Source: Gammaproteobacteria bacterium (GTDB lineage Bacteria; Pseudomonadota; Gammaproteobacteria; Pseudomonadales; Pseudohongiellaceae). Taken from it: DNA of 39,747 bases. The DNA lies in the NCBI GenBank assembly GCA_018401885.1, contig JAGYKB010000022.1, forward strand, positions 1 through 39,747. The letters run 5' to 3'. Within the stretch, counting starts at the first letter, position 1; each line of letters begins with the position of its first letter. The translations under genes and the position numbers were made by a program. Below, piece by piece: positions 7,368 to 16,984 of the stretch. The notes below the pieces were generated by a model. It was given only the letters and a program-made list of their open reading frames with translations. It ran no database searches and was not told the DNA's origin.

Positions 7368-10300
7368 TTAGAACTCGAACTGGATACCAAGACGCATTTC
7401 CCACAGTGACTGATTCTCTAGCAAATCGGTCAGGCCGCGGTCAGTGAACTTGTTGAAGACATACTGTCCCTGCTCATTGACGTTGGAGTCAACCACTTGC
7501 TGGGAGAAGAACTGGGCGTCGTACTGAAGGCCTTTGCTGTCGTCTAGCATGTTCATTACATTGTAGATCTTGAGATAGACACGGCCTTTGCTTGCGCCGA
7601 GGAACGTGGGGATCTCTTGATCGATACGCAGGTCGAGACGTGATGACCAGGCGGCGTTGTTTTCATTGCGGTCAACGAAGCCTTGGCCATAACCTTCACG
7701 CTCGATGAAGGCTTGGAAGGCCGCGACATCGAAGTTAGGACCAACGACAACATTGCCGTCGTTAGGGCCGGGTACATAGAGGAGGTGACGTCCGAATGCG
7801 CCATCGCCTTCGAGATCTACCGAGCCCATTACATGGCTCTGACCCTGACCTTGCTTGCGGTAGAACATCGCCGTGATGCGCGACTCATAACCTGCGAAGA
7901 ACTCTTTCCCGTAGGATAAACGCGCCGTAATGCGGTGAGGCGTGTTGTAGTTCGAAATGCCTGGCTCTGGATTGACAATCGTGTTGGCCGCGAGGTTGTC
8001 GAAGTTCGAACCGGCCGTTGAGCTAGTCATCGGGCTGATATCTTCTGCATCGGTAAACGCGTAGCCAACCATCCAATCCAAACCAAAGTCATAGTCGTGA
8101 CGCGCCACTAACGAGAAAGACGTCGACTTCGCTTCGCGATCGGAGTTAGTGAGCATAAAGTTGTCACGGCCGGTTGCGTAATCGAAGATTGGCTGACCGG
8201 CAGTCGTTACACCTATTTGCTCTTGAGAGACGTCTACATAGTAGGCTGCATCATTCGCAATAGAGTAGAGGAAGTCTGCGTCTACGCTCAGGCCACTATC
8301 AAACGTATAGGTGCCACCCAAGGCGAGTTTCCACTCTGAGGGCTGCTCGTAGTTTGGATCGATCACCACGAGGAAGCTGTTGCTCGCCGAATCGGCCGTC
8401 GTGTTAGCGACTTGGTCGATCATCTCCTGTGGGACATCGTAGCCTGGTCGGCCTGCGCCACTGAGTTCCCAATTGCTGAAGACTGAGCGAGCGCCGTTGA
8501 AGTTACGATTCTGTAGCTGCACGTTTGTCAGACCGTCGTTGCTCCACGCATTCGAAATCCAGACGTTTGGATTGCCGCCAGAGTAGAGGCCTGCACCACC
8601 GCGAACTGTTAGGTTGTAGTTTGCTTCCCAGGTAAAACCAAGTCGAGGCATGAGAAGGTCGAGACCGTCGATATTGGTATCGTTACGCAGGCCGCCGTTC
8701 GCTGATGTGAAGGCTTGGTTGAAGTTAGGTTTGTCGTCGCTTTCGAACCAGTCGTAACGAAGGCCAGCCACAACTGTTAAGTTGTAGTCAGCGAGGTAGA
8801 GCTCGTCCTGCAGATAGACAGTGTTGAGCGAGTTTTCAAAGCTCGCCGCTGCGTCGGCCGCGTTGTTAGTGCCGCCGCCGCTGCCGTAGTAAATGCGGCT
8901 CGGGCGACCCAGTTCGAAACGGTCGATACCCGACAATCCGCAGCTAGGATCATCAAATCTGCCCTGTGCAGTCAGAGCCTGACAGGCTGCTGAGTTGGAT
9001 GCTGAATCATCGAAGAAATCGTACTCACCGCCGCGCGCGTGCTGCACGAACTGATTGAAGACGTTAAGCGTTTCGCGCTCATAGCCAAAAGTCAGTACCT
9101 GATCGCCGAGGAGGTATTCACCTGCAATCTTAAAGAAATCAGATTCAGTATTGAGAGCGTTAGCTTGGCGCGAGTCGTCGGCTCCGAGGTAAACGGTATC
9201 GCGGCCAATGCTGATTTGCATGTCAGCAAAATCGGCGGGGCCCACGGTGACCTGCGAGTCATCCATTGTGTTTTTGCTGTAGAACATTTCGCTAGAGAGC
9301 GCATCTGACCACTGCGAACGTAGGCGAACTGTAGTCGTTTCAGACACTGCACCCTTGTTGTAGAAGTGATTTGCGAACTCGAACTCGTTGTCGCCGCCAT
9401 CGGAGGAGCGCAGCTGAATACCGTCGTAGTAGTTGTATATCACACTCGCATCGTGCTGCTCGTTAATATTCCAATCTACGCGGAGCATGTACTTCTCATC
9501 CGTTTGCGTGCCATCGGCAGGAAGACCGCCTGGATCGTAGTCATAGAGGTCTTTGGCAATGCGCTCAATGCGGTCATGATTTTCTTTGCTCAGCCATGAG
9601 CGCTCGACGCCGTTGTTTGAGCCGGCGTAACCAGCTGCGAGAAAGCGAGGCTGTTCTGATTCTTCGTAGGCGCCATAGAAGAAGAGTTTGTCTTCCATGA
9701 TCGGGCCACCGATGCTGAAGCCCTTAGTGTCTTCAGTGAAACTTTTGCTGGAGTAATCTTGTACTCGGCCATTTACCTCAAGAGAGTCGCCGCGCCATTG
9801 ATCGCCGGTTCGCTCGAGGAATACGGTGCCTGTCCATTCATTGCTTCCAGACTTCGTCACCGCATTGATGTTACAGGCGGTGAAACCGCCGTAAGTCACG
9901 TCAAAAGGGGCAAGCTCTGCTGATACCTGAGCGATTCCCTCGTAGGGGAAAGGCATGCCGGTCGCTGTCGAATATCCGTTGCTGTTGAGGCCAAATCGGT
10001 CGTTCTGGCTGATTCCGTCGAGGCTGATGCTGTTAAAGCGTGGATGCTTACCTACGCAGTTAACCTGAGTGTCGCCGTCGAGATTCATACGCGGATCGAT
10101 TGAGTAGACATCTTTGATGTCGCGATCGTAGGCAACCGATGTTTCCATGTCGAAGGTTGAGAAAGAAGCAGAGGGCCCAGCAGCGACGTCGACGAAAGTG
10201 TTTGTGCCGCCAAGAACAATAATCTCTTGGATCTGCGTCTCGCCCATCTCAATGCTAAGGTTGTATATATCACCCAGCGCGATCGAGTCGACGGTCACGG

Positions 10301-10574
10301 TTTTCGTGCCATTCACCGTAACGTTGTATGGACCGCCTACGGGGAGGTTAGTCGCATAAAAAGTGCCCGATGAGTTAGATTGCAGTGTGCGCGTGGCGCC
10401 CGTGCGAGTATCACGCACAACAACTGTTGCGTTTGTAAGTGGCTGCCCTGCTGCGTCGAGTAGCTTGCCGCGAATAGCAGAAGCGGTGTCTTGTGCGATC
10501 GCTGCAGTCGAGTAGCCTAGTGCGACGACAATAGACGTCAGCAACAGCTTCTTGGCTGTGGGTGGGAATTGCAT
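7368..10574 (-). CDS. TonB-dependent outer-membrane receptor, Oar-like with N-terminal carboxypeptidase-regulatory domain
   Basis: Outer-membrane beta-barrel, 1068 residues. A signal peptide ends near AIAQ (about residue 28). A carboxypeptidase-regulatory-like beta domain (about 30-115) follows, with IRGKLLDAAGQPLTNATV and the typical SGTFYATNLPVGGPY. The plug region (about 130-260) includes FNSISLDGISQNDRFG and FDVTYGGFTACNINAVTKSG. The barrel ends in LGIQFEF with a terminal phenylalanine, as outer-membrane proteins do. This is the Oar/OmpA-related branch seen in Xanthomonadales and other marine Gammaproteobacteria. The ligand is unknown. AGGAGA lies 5-6 bases before the ATG. It is a single-gene unit between a 445-bp leader and its own terminator. 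Confidence 0.93.
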   Translation of the reverse strand: MQFPPTAKKLLLTSIVVALGYSTAAIAQDTASAIRGKLLDAAGQPLTNATVVVRDTRTGATRTLQSNSSGTFYATNLPVGGPYNVTVNGTKTVTVDSIALGDIYNLSIEMGETQIQEIIVLGGTNTFVDVAAGPSASFSTFDMETSVAYDRDIKDVYSIDPRMNLDGDTQVNCVGKHPRFNSISLDGISQNDRFGLNSNGYSTATGMPFPYEGIAQVSAELAPFDVTYGGFTACNINAVTKSGSNEWTGTVFLERTGDQWRGDSLEVNGRVQDYSSKSFTEDTKGFSIGGPIMEDKLFFYGAYEESEQPRFLAAGYAGSNNGVERSWLSKENHDRIERIAKDLYDYDPGGLPADGTQTDEKYMLRVDWNINEQHDASVIYNYYDGIQLRSSDGGDNEFEFANHFYNKGAVSETTTVRLRSQWSDALSSEMFYSKNTMDDSQVTVGPADFADMQISIGRDTVYLGADDSRQANALNTESDFFKIAGEYLLGDQVLTFGYERETLNVFNQFVQHARGGEYDFFDDSASNSAACQALTAQGRFDDPSCGLSGIDRFELGRPSRIYYGSGGGTNNAADAAASFENSLNTVYLQDELYLADYNLTVVAGLRYDWFESDDKPNFNQAFTSANGGLRNDTNIDGLDLLMPRLGFTWEANYNLTVRGGAGLYSGGNPNVWISNAWSNDGLTNVQLQNRNFNGARSVFSNWELSGAGRPGYDVPQEMIDQVANTTADSASNSFLVVIDPNYEQPSEWKLALGGTYTFDSGLSVDADFLYSIANDAAYYVDVSQEQIGVTTAGQPIFDYATGRDNFMLTNSDREAKSTSFSLVARHDYDFGLDWMVGYAFTDAEDISPMTSSTAGSNFDNLAANTIVNPEPGISNYNTPHRITARLSYGKEFFAGYESRITAMFYRKQGQGQSHVMGSVDLEGDGAFGRHLLYVPGPNDGNVVVGPNFDVAAFQAFIEREGYGQGFVDRNENNAAWSSRLDLRIDQEIPTFLGASKGRVYLKIYNVMNMLDDSKGLQYDAQFFSQQVVDSNVNEQGQYVFNKFTDRGLTDLLENQSLWEMRLGIQFEF

Positions 10575-11019
10575 AGCTTTCTCCTGATAGGTGAAGTTTG
10601 CATCGACTCTAAAGCCGAGGCTTAAACTGTTTTTATCTAATTGATTACGTTAAAGAACCCGATAATCTTTGGGTGAGGTTACTTTCCAACGCCAGCTTGA
10701 TTCTTTTACTGCCTTCTCTCGAATCGCATGATCTTTTGTTAGTCGCAAATAAGCGCCTATAGCATGACGCCAAAGCATTGCGCTTTGATGACTATTAGAC
10801 GGCGCGAATTTTACAGAGGTGTGACAGAAAAAGAAATGCGAAAGAGAGAATTAGTCTACAAAGTTGCAATTTTATTGAAGAACGGTAGCGAATGCGTTTG
10901 AAAGTCGAGGAAACGAGCTCAACTAGCGTTGTGATCATTTCACGCGTTTGCTCTGGAGCGCCCGCCGTTAGGCGTCTGCAGCGAGCTACAGCTTGATGGT
11001 GCCTGCAGCGAGATGTTAT
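10575..11019. other. Non-coding gap between the TonB receptor and uvrA (445 bp)
   Basis: No coding frame of interest. It holds the leader of the receptor gene, a 17-base inverted repeat CAAAGC-5-GCTTTG at 10771-10787 that could be an operator or a small hairpin, and, at the uvrA end, three imperfect repeats (10976-11040) listed separately. I see no strong terminator after uvrA. Confidence 0.6.
10662..10689 (-). promoter_or_regulatory. Weak candidate promoter of the TonB-dependent receptor gene
   Basis: On the minus strand TTGGAA (10689-10684) and GATTAT (10667-10662) each match four of six consensus bases, with 16 bases between them. The start would be near 10655, leaving a leader of about 80 bases. 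Weak evidence. Confidence 0.25.
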
Positions 11020-11048
11020 TTAAATGACACCTAAAGCGAGATGTTGCT
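10976..11048 (-). repeat. Three imperfect 27-28 bp tandem repeats spanning the uvrA stop codon
   Basis: The core CTGCAGCGAG occurs at 10976-10985 and 11003-11012, and as CTAAAGCGAG at 11031-11040, at a period of 27-28 bp. The last two copies share the longer run AGCGAGATGTT. The copy at 11031 encodes the final residues of UvrA (HLALGVI), and the other copies lie just past its stop. This suggests tandem duplication of the gene's 3' end followed by divergence. Confidence 0.6.
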
Positions 11049-13872
11049 TGATATAGACGCCTGTATGCGACTTTTTATTCTTCGCAATCTGCTCTGGGGT
11101 GCCCTCGGCGATAATCATACCACCACCGCTGCCGCCTTCTGGGCCTAGGTCGACAACCCAGTCTGCAGTCTTGATTACATCAAGATTGTGCTCAATGACG
11201 ACAATCGTATTGCCTTGGTCACGCAAATGGTGCAGAACCGCGAGAAGCTGCTTGATATCGTGAAAGTGTAGGCCGGTTGTAGGCTCATCGAGTATGTAGA
11301 GTGTCTTGCCTGTATCGCGTTTCGAGAGTTCGCGCGACAGCTTTACTCGCTGCGCTTCCCCTCCCGAAAGCGTCGTTGCCGCTTGACCCAAGCAGATATA
11401 AGACAAGCCCACATCCATCAGAGTTTGGAGTTTGCGCGCTATTGCCGGTACGGCATCGAAAAACTCGCGCGCGGCCTCGATGGTCATATCGAGGACTTCG
11501 TTTATGTTTTTGCCTTTGTACTTTACCTCCAGAGTTTCCCGGTTGTAGCGTTTGCCTCGGCAGACATCGCAGGCGACGTAGACGTCGGGTAGAAAATGCA
11601 TCTCGACTTTGACTACGCCATCGCCCTGGCACGCCTCGCAGCGCCCCCCTTTGACGTTGAAGCTGAAGCGCCCGGGCTTATACCCGCGGGTGCGCGCTTC
11701 CTGCGTTCCTGCAAAGAGCTCGCGTACGGGCGTGAAGATTCCGGTATAAGTAGCGGGATTGGATCGCGGGGTGCGGCCAATCGGGCTTTGATCGATATCG
11801 ACGACTTTGTCGAGAAGATCGAGTCCCTCGACCGACGTGTGCTTGGCTGCAGTAAGAGTGGTTGCGCCATTGAGCTTGCTCGCGGCGAGCGGGTAAAGCG
11901 TGTTGTTAATTAGCGTTGACTTGCCAGAGCCCGAGACGCCGGTGACACAGGTCAAAAGCCCGATAGGGATACTTAGGTCAACGCCTCGTAGATTATTGCC
12001 AGTCGCGCCGAGCACACGCAGCTGCTTGTCCGGATCTGGTTTTCCGCGTGTGGCTGGGATCTCTATCTTTTCCTTGCCCGACAAATACTTGCCCGTGAGC
12101 GAGTCTTTCGAATTGAGAATATCGTTAATCGAGCCTTGTGCGACGATTTCGCCGCCATGCACGCCCGCCCCTGGACCAATATCGATAATATGATCAGCGT
12201 TACGGATAGCGTCTTCGTCGTGTTCGACCACAATCACCGTATTGCCGAGGTCGCGCAGATGAAACAGAGTTTTTAACAATCGAGTATTGTCGCGCTGGTG
12301 CAAGCCGATCGACGGTTCGTCGAGAATATACATTACGCCAACGAGGCCGGCTCCAATCTGACTGGCTAAGCGGATGCGCTGAGCCTCGCCGCCTGACAGG
12401 GTGTCGGCGCTGCGGTTGAGCGTGAGGTAGTTAAGTCCAACGTCGACAAGAAACTGGAGTCGGTCTTGCAGTTCTTTAAGCACCTTCTCCGCGATTTTGG
12501 CACTCTTACCCTTCAGTTTGAGCTTGCAGAAATACTCGTGTGACTGGGCAACGGTCATGCTCGTTATCGTTGGTAAGTCACTGCCCTGAATAAGCACAAA
12601 TCGGGCGTCGCGTTTGAGCCGCGTGCCTGCACAGTCGGGGCACGATTGCGAACTCAGGTATTTAGAAAGCTCTTCGCGGACATGCGTAGATTCTGTCTCG
12701 CGGTAGCGACGCTCCATGTTGGGCAATATGCCTTCAAATGGATAGCTGCGAGTGCGCGTCTCTCCGCGGTCATTAATGTAGAAAAAATCGATGACCTCTT
12801 TGCCGCTGCCATTCAAAATCGCGTTTCGGTGATTCTTACTAAGCTCGTTAAAAGGCACATCGATCGAAAATCCGTAGTGTTCGGCGAGGGAGGTAAGCAT
12901 CTGGAAATAATAAAGGTTGCGCCGGTCCCATCCGCGAATCGCACCTTCGGACAGTGCGAGCGACTCATCGACGATGATTCGATTCTCGTCGAAGAACTGT
13001 TTGAGCCCAAGCCCGTCGCACGACGTACAGGCGCCCGCTGGATTGTTAAAGGAGAACAGGCGGGGCTCTAGCTCTTGAATACTGTGGCCACACTGCGGGC
13101 AGGCGAACAGCGAGGAGAACACGAGGTCGTGTTCGCTTCCAAGCTCCTTACCCTCTTCGTCAGATCGGCTTACCATCGCAAGGCCGTCAGCTAGTTGAAT
13201 TGCCGTCTCGAAGCTTTCGGCGAGGCGTTGTTCTATGCCGGGCTTGACCTTGAGGCGATCGACAACGACATCGATCGAGTGCTTCTTATTCTTTTCGAGT
13301 TCGGGTGGATAGTCGAGTTCGCAGACAATGCCGTCGACACGCGCGCGGATAAAACCGCCCGTGCGCAGTTCGCTGAAGACATGCAGATGCTCGCCCTTAC
13401 GTTCGCGTACAATCGGCGCGAGCACCATGATGCGGCTGCCTTCCGGCAGCTTCATGATCTGATCGACCATCTGGCTGACGGTCTGAGCCTCGAGTTTCAA
13501 ATTATGCTCGGGACAATGCGGTTCGCCGACGCGCGCGAACAGTAAGCGAAGGTAGTCGTATATCTCGGTTATCGTGCCTACGGTCGAACGGGGATTGTGG
13601 GATGTCGACTTTTGCTCTATCGATATTGCCGGCGACAGACCTTCAATATGATCGATATCGGGCTTCTCCATCATCGACAAGAATTGGCGGGCGTAGGTCG
13701 AGAGGGACTCAACGTAGCGGCGCTGGCCCTCAGCGTAGAGTGTGTCGAAGGCGAGTGACGATTTACCAGAGCCAGAAAGCCCGGTTATCACCACTAGCTT
13801 GTCCCTTGGGATCGTTATGTTGATATTTTTGAGATTGTGGGTGCGCGCACCGCGAACAACGATCTGATCCAT
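11020..13872 (-). CDS. uvrA: Excinuclease ABC subunit A
   Basis: DNA-damage recognition ATPase of nucleotide excision repair; it loads UvrB. 950 residues, close to the usual 940. It has two ABC modules: Walker [10 protein letters not shown] (N-terminal) and GVSGSGKST (C-terminal), each with an LSGGEAQR signature and Walker B ILDEP. The zinc modules include CPQCG...CTSCDG in the first half and CEACQGDG...[10 protein letters not shown] in the second (CX2C...CX2C). It is divergent from ssb, a classic gammaproteobacterial arrangement in which both are SOS genes in E. coli. I did not find a clear CTGT-N8-ACAG LexA box in the intergenic region. Its 3' end lies in an imperfect tandem repeat. Confidence 0.98.
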   Translation of the reverse strand: MDQIVVRGARTHNLKNINITIPRDKLVVITGLSGSGKSSLAFDTLYAEGQRRYVESLSTYARQFLSMMEKPDIDHIEGLSPAISIEQKSTSHNPRSTVGTITEIYDYLRLLFARVGEPHCPEHNLKLEAQTVSQMVDQIMKLPEGSRIMVLAPIVRERKGEHLHVFSELRTGGFIRARVDGIVCELDYPPELEKNKKHSIDVVVDRLKVKPGIEQRLAESFETAIQLADGLAMVSRSDEEGKELGSEHDLVFSSLFACPQCGHSIQELEPRLFSFNNPAGACTSCDGLGLKQFFDENRIIVDESLALSEGAIRGWDRRNLYYFQMLTSLAEHYGFSIDVPFNELSKNHRNAILNGSGKEVIDFFYINDRGETRTRSYPFEGILPNMERRYRETESTHVREELSKYLSSQSCPDCAGTRLKRDARFVLIQGSDLPTITSMTVAQSHEYFCKLKLKGKSAKIAEKVLKELQDRLQFLVDVGLNYLTLNRSADTLSGGEAQRIRLASQIGAGLVGVMYILDEPSIGLHQRDNTRLLKTLFHLRDLGNTVIVVEHDEDAIRNADHIIDIGPGAGVHGGEIVAQGSINDILNSKDSLTGKYLSGKEKIEIPATRGKPDPDKQLRVLGATGNNLRGVDLSIPIGLLTCVTGVSGSGKSTLINNTLYPLAASKLNGATTLTAAKHTSVEGLDLLDKVVDIDQSPIGRTPRSNPATYTGIFTPVRELFAGTQEARTRGYKPGRFSFNVKGGRCEACQGDGVVKVEMHFLPDVYVACDVCRGKRYNRETLEVKYKGKNINEVLDMTIEAAREFFDAVPAIARKLQTLMDVGLSYICLGQAATTLSGGEAQRVKLSRELSKRDTGKTLYILDEPTTGLHFHDIKQLLAVLHHLRDQGNTIVVIEHNLDVIKTADWVVDLGPEGGSGGGMIIAEGTPEQIAKNKKSHTGVYIKQHLALGVI

Positions 13873-14082
13873 GCTGGGGCTCTTGGTTTATTTGATGCTA
13901 GGTGTAAACGTACAAAGGTGTAAGAGTATCAAGGCATGCAGTTTGCAAACCTATACGCGCTGCGTCTGGATCATGGATGATAACAGTGCAGCCGAGCATT
14001 ATGGTCAATGCCGGCTAGTGGAGTAAAGCCGCGACTGCCTTTTTTAGAAGATTCTGCCTAAAATTTCTCAACGTAGATGGCA

Positions 14083-14091
14083 TGATATACA
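14083..14091 (+). promoter_or_regulatory. Candidate extended -10 promoter of ssb
   Basis: TG-a-TATACA matches the extended -10 pattern. No good -35 is present, which extended -10 promoters tolerate. The predicted transcript starts about 110 bases before the GTG start of ssb. Confidence 0.35.
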
Positions 14092-14103
14092 CTAAGAAGA
14101 CAA

Positions 14104-14127
14104 GACGCGCAGTGACGCGTCATTTTT
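14104..14127 (+). terminator. Terminator-like hairpin in the ssb leader
   Basis: GACGCG, loop CAGTGA, CGCGTC, then ATTTTT. A 6-bp GC-rich stem followed by a T run, placed between the candidate promoter and the coding start, has the form of an attenuator or weak terminator. Function is unproven. Confidence 0.35.
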
Positions 14128-14204
14128 CATACTGACTACTTTTACAAGTAGCCGTTCGGCCAGTCCCGACGATAGGCTGGCTCGAAAAAAACCGGAGGCA
14201 CGAC

Positions 14205-14684
14205 GTGGCGAGCAGAGGCATCAACAAAGTAATTCTCGTAGGCAACTTGGGCAACGACCCCGAGATTCGGTATATGCCTAACGGCAATGCCGTGGCTAAT
14301 GTGTCGCTCGCTACAAGCGACTCTTGGAAGGACAAAGCGACAGGTGAGCAGCAGGAGAAGACTGAGTGGCATCGCGTCGTGTTCTTCAACCGCCTTGCCG
14401 AGATCGTTGAGCAGTACGTTAAAAAAGGGTCGAAGCTCTATATTGAAGGTCGCCTGCAGACGCGTTCGTGGGAGCAAGACGGAATAAAACGCTACTCAAC
14501 CGAAATTATCGCCAGCGAAATGCAAATGCTCGACGGCCGTGGCGGCGCAATGGGTGGAGATATGGGCGATAATCCCTTTGGCCAGCAGCAAGCGCCCGGT
14601 CAGCGTCAGCAGCAGACGGCAGCGCCACAGGTTCAGCCTGCCCCGACCAACTTCGATAATTTTGATGACGATATTCCCTTTTAG
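14205..14684 (+). CDS. ssb: Single-stranded DNA-binding protein
   Basis: Binds and protects single-stranded DNA in replication, repair and recombination. 159 residues. OB fold in residues 1-110 with the family patterns [20 protein letters not shown] and [14 protein letters not shown] Gln/Pro/Gly-rich linker follows, then the acidic tip DDDIPF that recruits partner proteins. The start is GTG, supported by GGAGG six bases upstream (14194-14198). Divergent from uvrA. Confidence 0.98.
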   Translation: MASRGINKVILVGNLGNDPEIRYMPNGNAVANVSLATSDSWKDKATGEQQEKTEWHRVVFFNRLAEIVEQYVKKGSKLYIEGRLQTRSWEQDGIKRYSTEIIASEMQMLDGRGGAMGGDMGDNPFGQQQAPGQRQQQTAAPQVQPAPTNFDNFDDDIPF

Positions 14685-14783
14685 TTGCGCTTGACTTCGC
14701 GGGCCGATAAAGCAAACTCAAAGGCAGTATAAGGTCATGGGCGAATGGCGTCCGCGCGCGGGTAAACTAGGAAGCAGTCAGCA

Positions 14784-15734
14784 GTGAAGTTATACATCGT
14801 TGGAGGAAAGAGCCCCACCGGTAAGGCCTTGATAGAGATTTTGCGTAAACACAAAATACGTTTTCTTGCGCCCGCCGATAAGTATTTTGATCCCGACAAC
14901 GCGCTCGCAATAGCCAGAAGCATCACAGATTTCCGGCCAGACCAGCTAATTAACCTCGCCGATTTTATTTCCGGCAATCACAGCGCGCTCAAGCGCGCGG
15001 AAACGGCACAAGAGCGCTGCCGCCAAATCAACGCGCAACTTCCAGCGGTATTGAGCGAAGTCTGTAACCACCTCGGCATTCCGCTACTGCATCTTTCTAA
15101 CAGCTATGTCTTCGATGGCGAGAAGAAGCTTGCTTATAACGAGACGGACGAGCTAAATCCTCAGGGCGTTTACGGACGCTGCACCCTTGCCGGCGAAGAA
15201 GCGGTGAGAGCACACCCTCACCACATAATCATTCGCTCCGGCTGGCTTTTTGGTTTACATAAGCGCGGACTCATCAAATCGTGGATTCGTCTCGCCAAAC
15301 GCAGTGGTGGGGAGATCACCGTGTTCAGACGTCGCTTTAGCCCAACCTCAACCGCCGATCTTGCTAGCGCGCTGTTCGCGGTGGCGCAGCAAGTCGATTG
15401 CGACGCCAATGCATGGGGCACCTATCATTACGCCGGCCTCGAGACTAAACGCGAAGCCGAATTTGGACGGCAAACACTCGATTATGCGGCCAATCATGAC
15501 GAAGACATTTATCAGCTCATCGATAGTATCAAACTCTTAGAAAGCCCCGTGCGCCTCCCCGAACTTCTCAACTCGACACTGTCCAGTAAAAAGATTTTCG
15601 ATACCTTTGGTATAAAGCCGCGTTCGTGGCATGGTCATCTTAGAGAAACGATTAAGTCTCTGTATGGTGGTCGTATGCGGGAGGCACCTGAACAAGGCGA
15701 GGGTGACGCGTCCGCCGCGTCTGCTGGCTCATGA
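14784..15734 (+). CDS. RmlD-like NAD(P)-binding protein with altered active site (probable pseudoenzyme)
   Basis: Member of the dTDP-4-dehydrorhamnose reductase / extended short-chain dehydrogenase family. 316 residues. The family framework is clear (HLSNSYVFDG, VYGRCTLAGEE, IIIRSGWLFG). The catalytic YxxxK motif is changed: Tyr130 is kept but the lysine position is Thr134. The usual STDYVFDG is SNSYVFDG, and the N-terminal glycine loop reads VGGKSPTGK rather than GxxGxxG. It may bind a nucleotide without reducing a sugar, as the related regulatory subunit MAT2B does. GTG start with AGGAAG about 11 bases upstream, a rather long spacing. Its stop overlaps the moeA start (ATGA), so the two are coupled. 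No rhamnose pathway genes are nearby. Confidence 0.8.
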   Translation: MKLYIVGGKSPTGKALIEILRKHKIRFLAPADKYFDPDNALAIARSITDFRPDQLINLADFISGNHSALKRAETAQERCRQINAQLPAVLSEVCNHLGIPLLHLSNSYVFDGEKKLAYNETDELNPQGVYGRCTLAGEEAVRAHPHHIIIRSGWLFGLHKRGLIKSWIRLAKRSGGEITVFRRRFSPTSTADLASALFAVAQQVDCDANAWGTYHYAGLETKREAEFGRQTLDYAANHDEDIYQLIDSIKLLESPVRLPELLNSTLSSKKIFDTFGIKPRSWHGHLRETIKSLYGGRMREAPEQGEGDASAASAGS

Positions 15735-16978
15735 TTGATAAGCCAGACTACCAGCCATCGGCGCTCACGCCCCTCGACAAGGCGCTAGCCCAGGTGTTGG
15801 CGAGTGTCTCACCGCGTTGCGAGGAGGAGGTCATCGCGCTTGCTCATAGCCAAGGTCGAATACTTTCCGAAGACATTATCGCGAATCTTTCCGTGCCGCC
15901 GATGGCAAACAGCGCGATGGATGGTTATGCCCTGCGCGCGTCAGATTCAGGAGATCCTGAGCGCGACCTGCCTATTAGTCAGCGAATCGCGGCTGGGCAG
16001 GTCGGTCTAGCGCTCGAAGCGGGCACGGTTGCAAGAATATTCACCGGCGCGCCAATGCCAGCAGGAGCCGATGCAGTGGTGATGCAAGAGAATTGTATTC
16101 TGCGAGGCGAGGCGATCGGCGTCGCTAAGCGCGTCAGTCCACAGGAGAATGTGAGGCCTGTCGGCGCAGATATCGAGGCGGGTAGCACAGTGTTTTCCCG
16201 AGGCCATCGCCTGCGGCCGCAAGATGTCGGTGTGCTCGCCTCGCTGGGTCTCACCGAGGTGCGAGTTCCCCGTAAGCTCAGAGTTGCGCTTATGACTACG
16301 GGTGATGAGTTGCAGCGGCCGGGTACCACATTATTGCCAGGTCAGATATACGATTCGAATTTTGCAACGCTGAGCGCACTGCTCACTGCTCTTCATATCG
16401 ATATTGTCGATTGTGGGCGGGTCGGCGACACTCTCGACGCCACGCGTTCGGCTCTGCTCGCTGCGGCGAGCCGCGCAGATTGCGTGATCACAACCGGCGG
16501 GGTGTCGGTGGGCGAGGAGGATCACGTGCGCGCCGCGGTCGAACAGCTAGGCAAGATTGATCTTTGGAAACTTGCGGTCAAGCCCGGCAAGCCCTTCGCC
16601 TTTGGCAAGATTACGAGTGACGGTGAAAGCTGTCATTTTTTCGGCTTGCCAGGGAATCCAGTGTCGGCGTTTGTTACGTTCGTGCTCGTAGTTCGCCCAA
16701 CACTGTTGGCCCTGCAGGGCGCGAGCTTCGAGCCTCCACGACCATTTCCTGTTCGCAGCGGTTTCTCTCGAGAGCGGGGCGGATCAAGGCAGGAGTATCT
16801 GCGCGCGCGGCTACATTCCAGCGTTGAAGGGCTCGTTGCAACGCCACTCAATAACCAGAGCTCTGGTGTCGCGCTGTCTCTGAGTCGCAGCGATGGTCTG
16901 CTCATCGTGCCGCCGAATGTCGCTGTGAGTCAGGGTGAGGTGCTGCAGTTTATTCCATTCTCCGAATTAGGAGCTTAG
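15731..16978 (+). CDS. moeA: Molybdopterin molybdenumtransferase
   Basis: Inserts molybdenum into adenylylated molybdopterin to give Mo-molybdopterin. 415 residues, normal. Motifs: PPMANSAMDGYAL near residues 55-67, FTGAPMPAGADAVV, TTGDEL, TTGGVSVGEEDHV, and WKLAVKPGKPFAFGKI followed by GLPGNPVSAFV. A C-terminal beta domain closes it. It overlaps the upstream RmlD-like gene by four bases. The Mo-dependent oxidoreductase at 3.1-7.1 kb would be one client of the cofactor. No other moa/mob genes are visible. Confidence 0.96.
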   Translation: MIDKPDYQPSALTPLDKALAQVLASVSPRCEEEVIALAHSQGRILSEDIIANLSVPPMANSAMDGYALRASDSGDPERDLPISQRIAAGQVGLALEAGTVARIFTGAPMPAGADAVVMQENCILRGEAIGVAKRVSPQENVRPVGADIEAGSTVFSRGHRLRPQDVGVLASLGLTEVRVPRKLRVALMTTGDELQRPGTTLLPGQIYDSNFATLSALLTALHIDIVDCGRVGDTLDATRSALLAAASRADCVITTGGVSVGEEDHVRAAVEQLGKIDLWKLAVKPGKPFAFGKITSDGESCHFFGLPGNPVSAFVTFVLVVRPTLLALQGASFEPPRPFPVRSGFSRERGGSRQEYLRARLHSSVEGLVATPLNNQSSGVALSLSRSDGLLIVPPNVAVSQGEVLQFIPFSELGA

Positions 16979-16984
16979 AACCCG

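Larger units (their letters stand above)
13873..14204. other. uvrA-ssb divergent intergenic region with structured ssb leader
   Basis: 332 bp without a gene. A TGATATACA stretch at 14083-14091 fits an extended -10 element for ssb. Downstream lie three short inverted repeats: GACGCG/CGCGTC (14104-14121) followed by five T residues, CTACTT/AAGTAG (14136-14151), and GCCAG/CTGGC (about 14158-14180). No canonical LexA box was seen. Confidence 0.45.

Noticed and set aside
13873..14204. LexA box expected between uvrA and ssb
   Set aside because: No CTGT-N8-ACAG or close variant found; the CTGG...ACAG pair near 13968-13987 has the wrong spacing.
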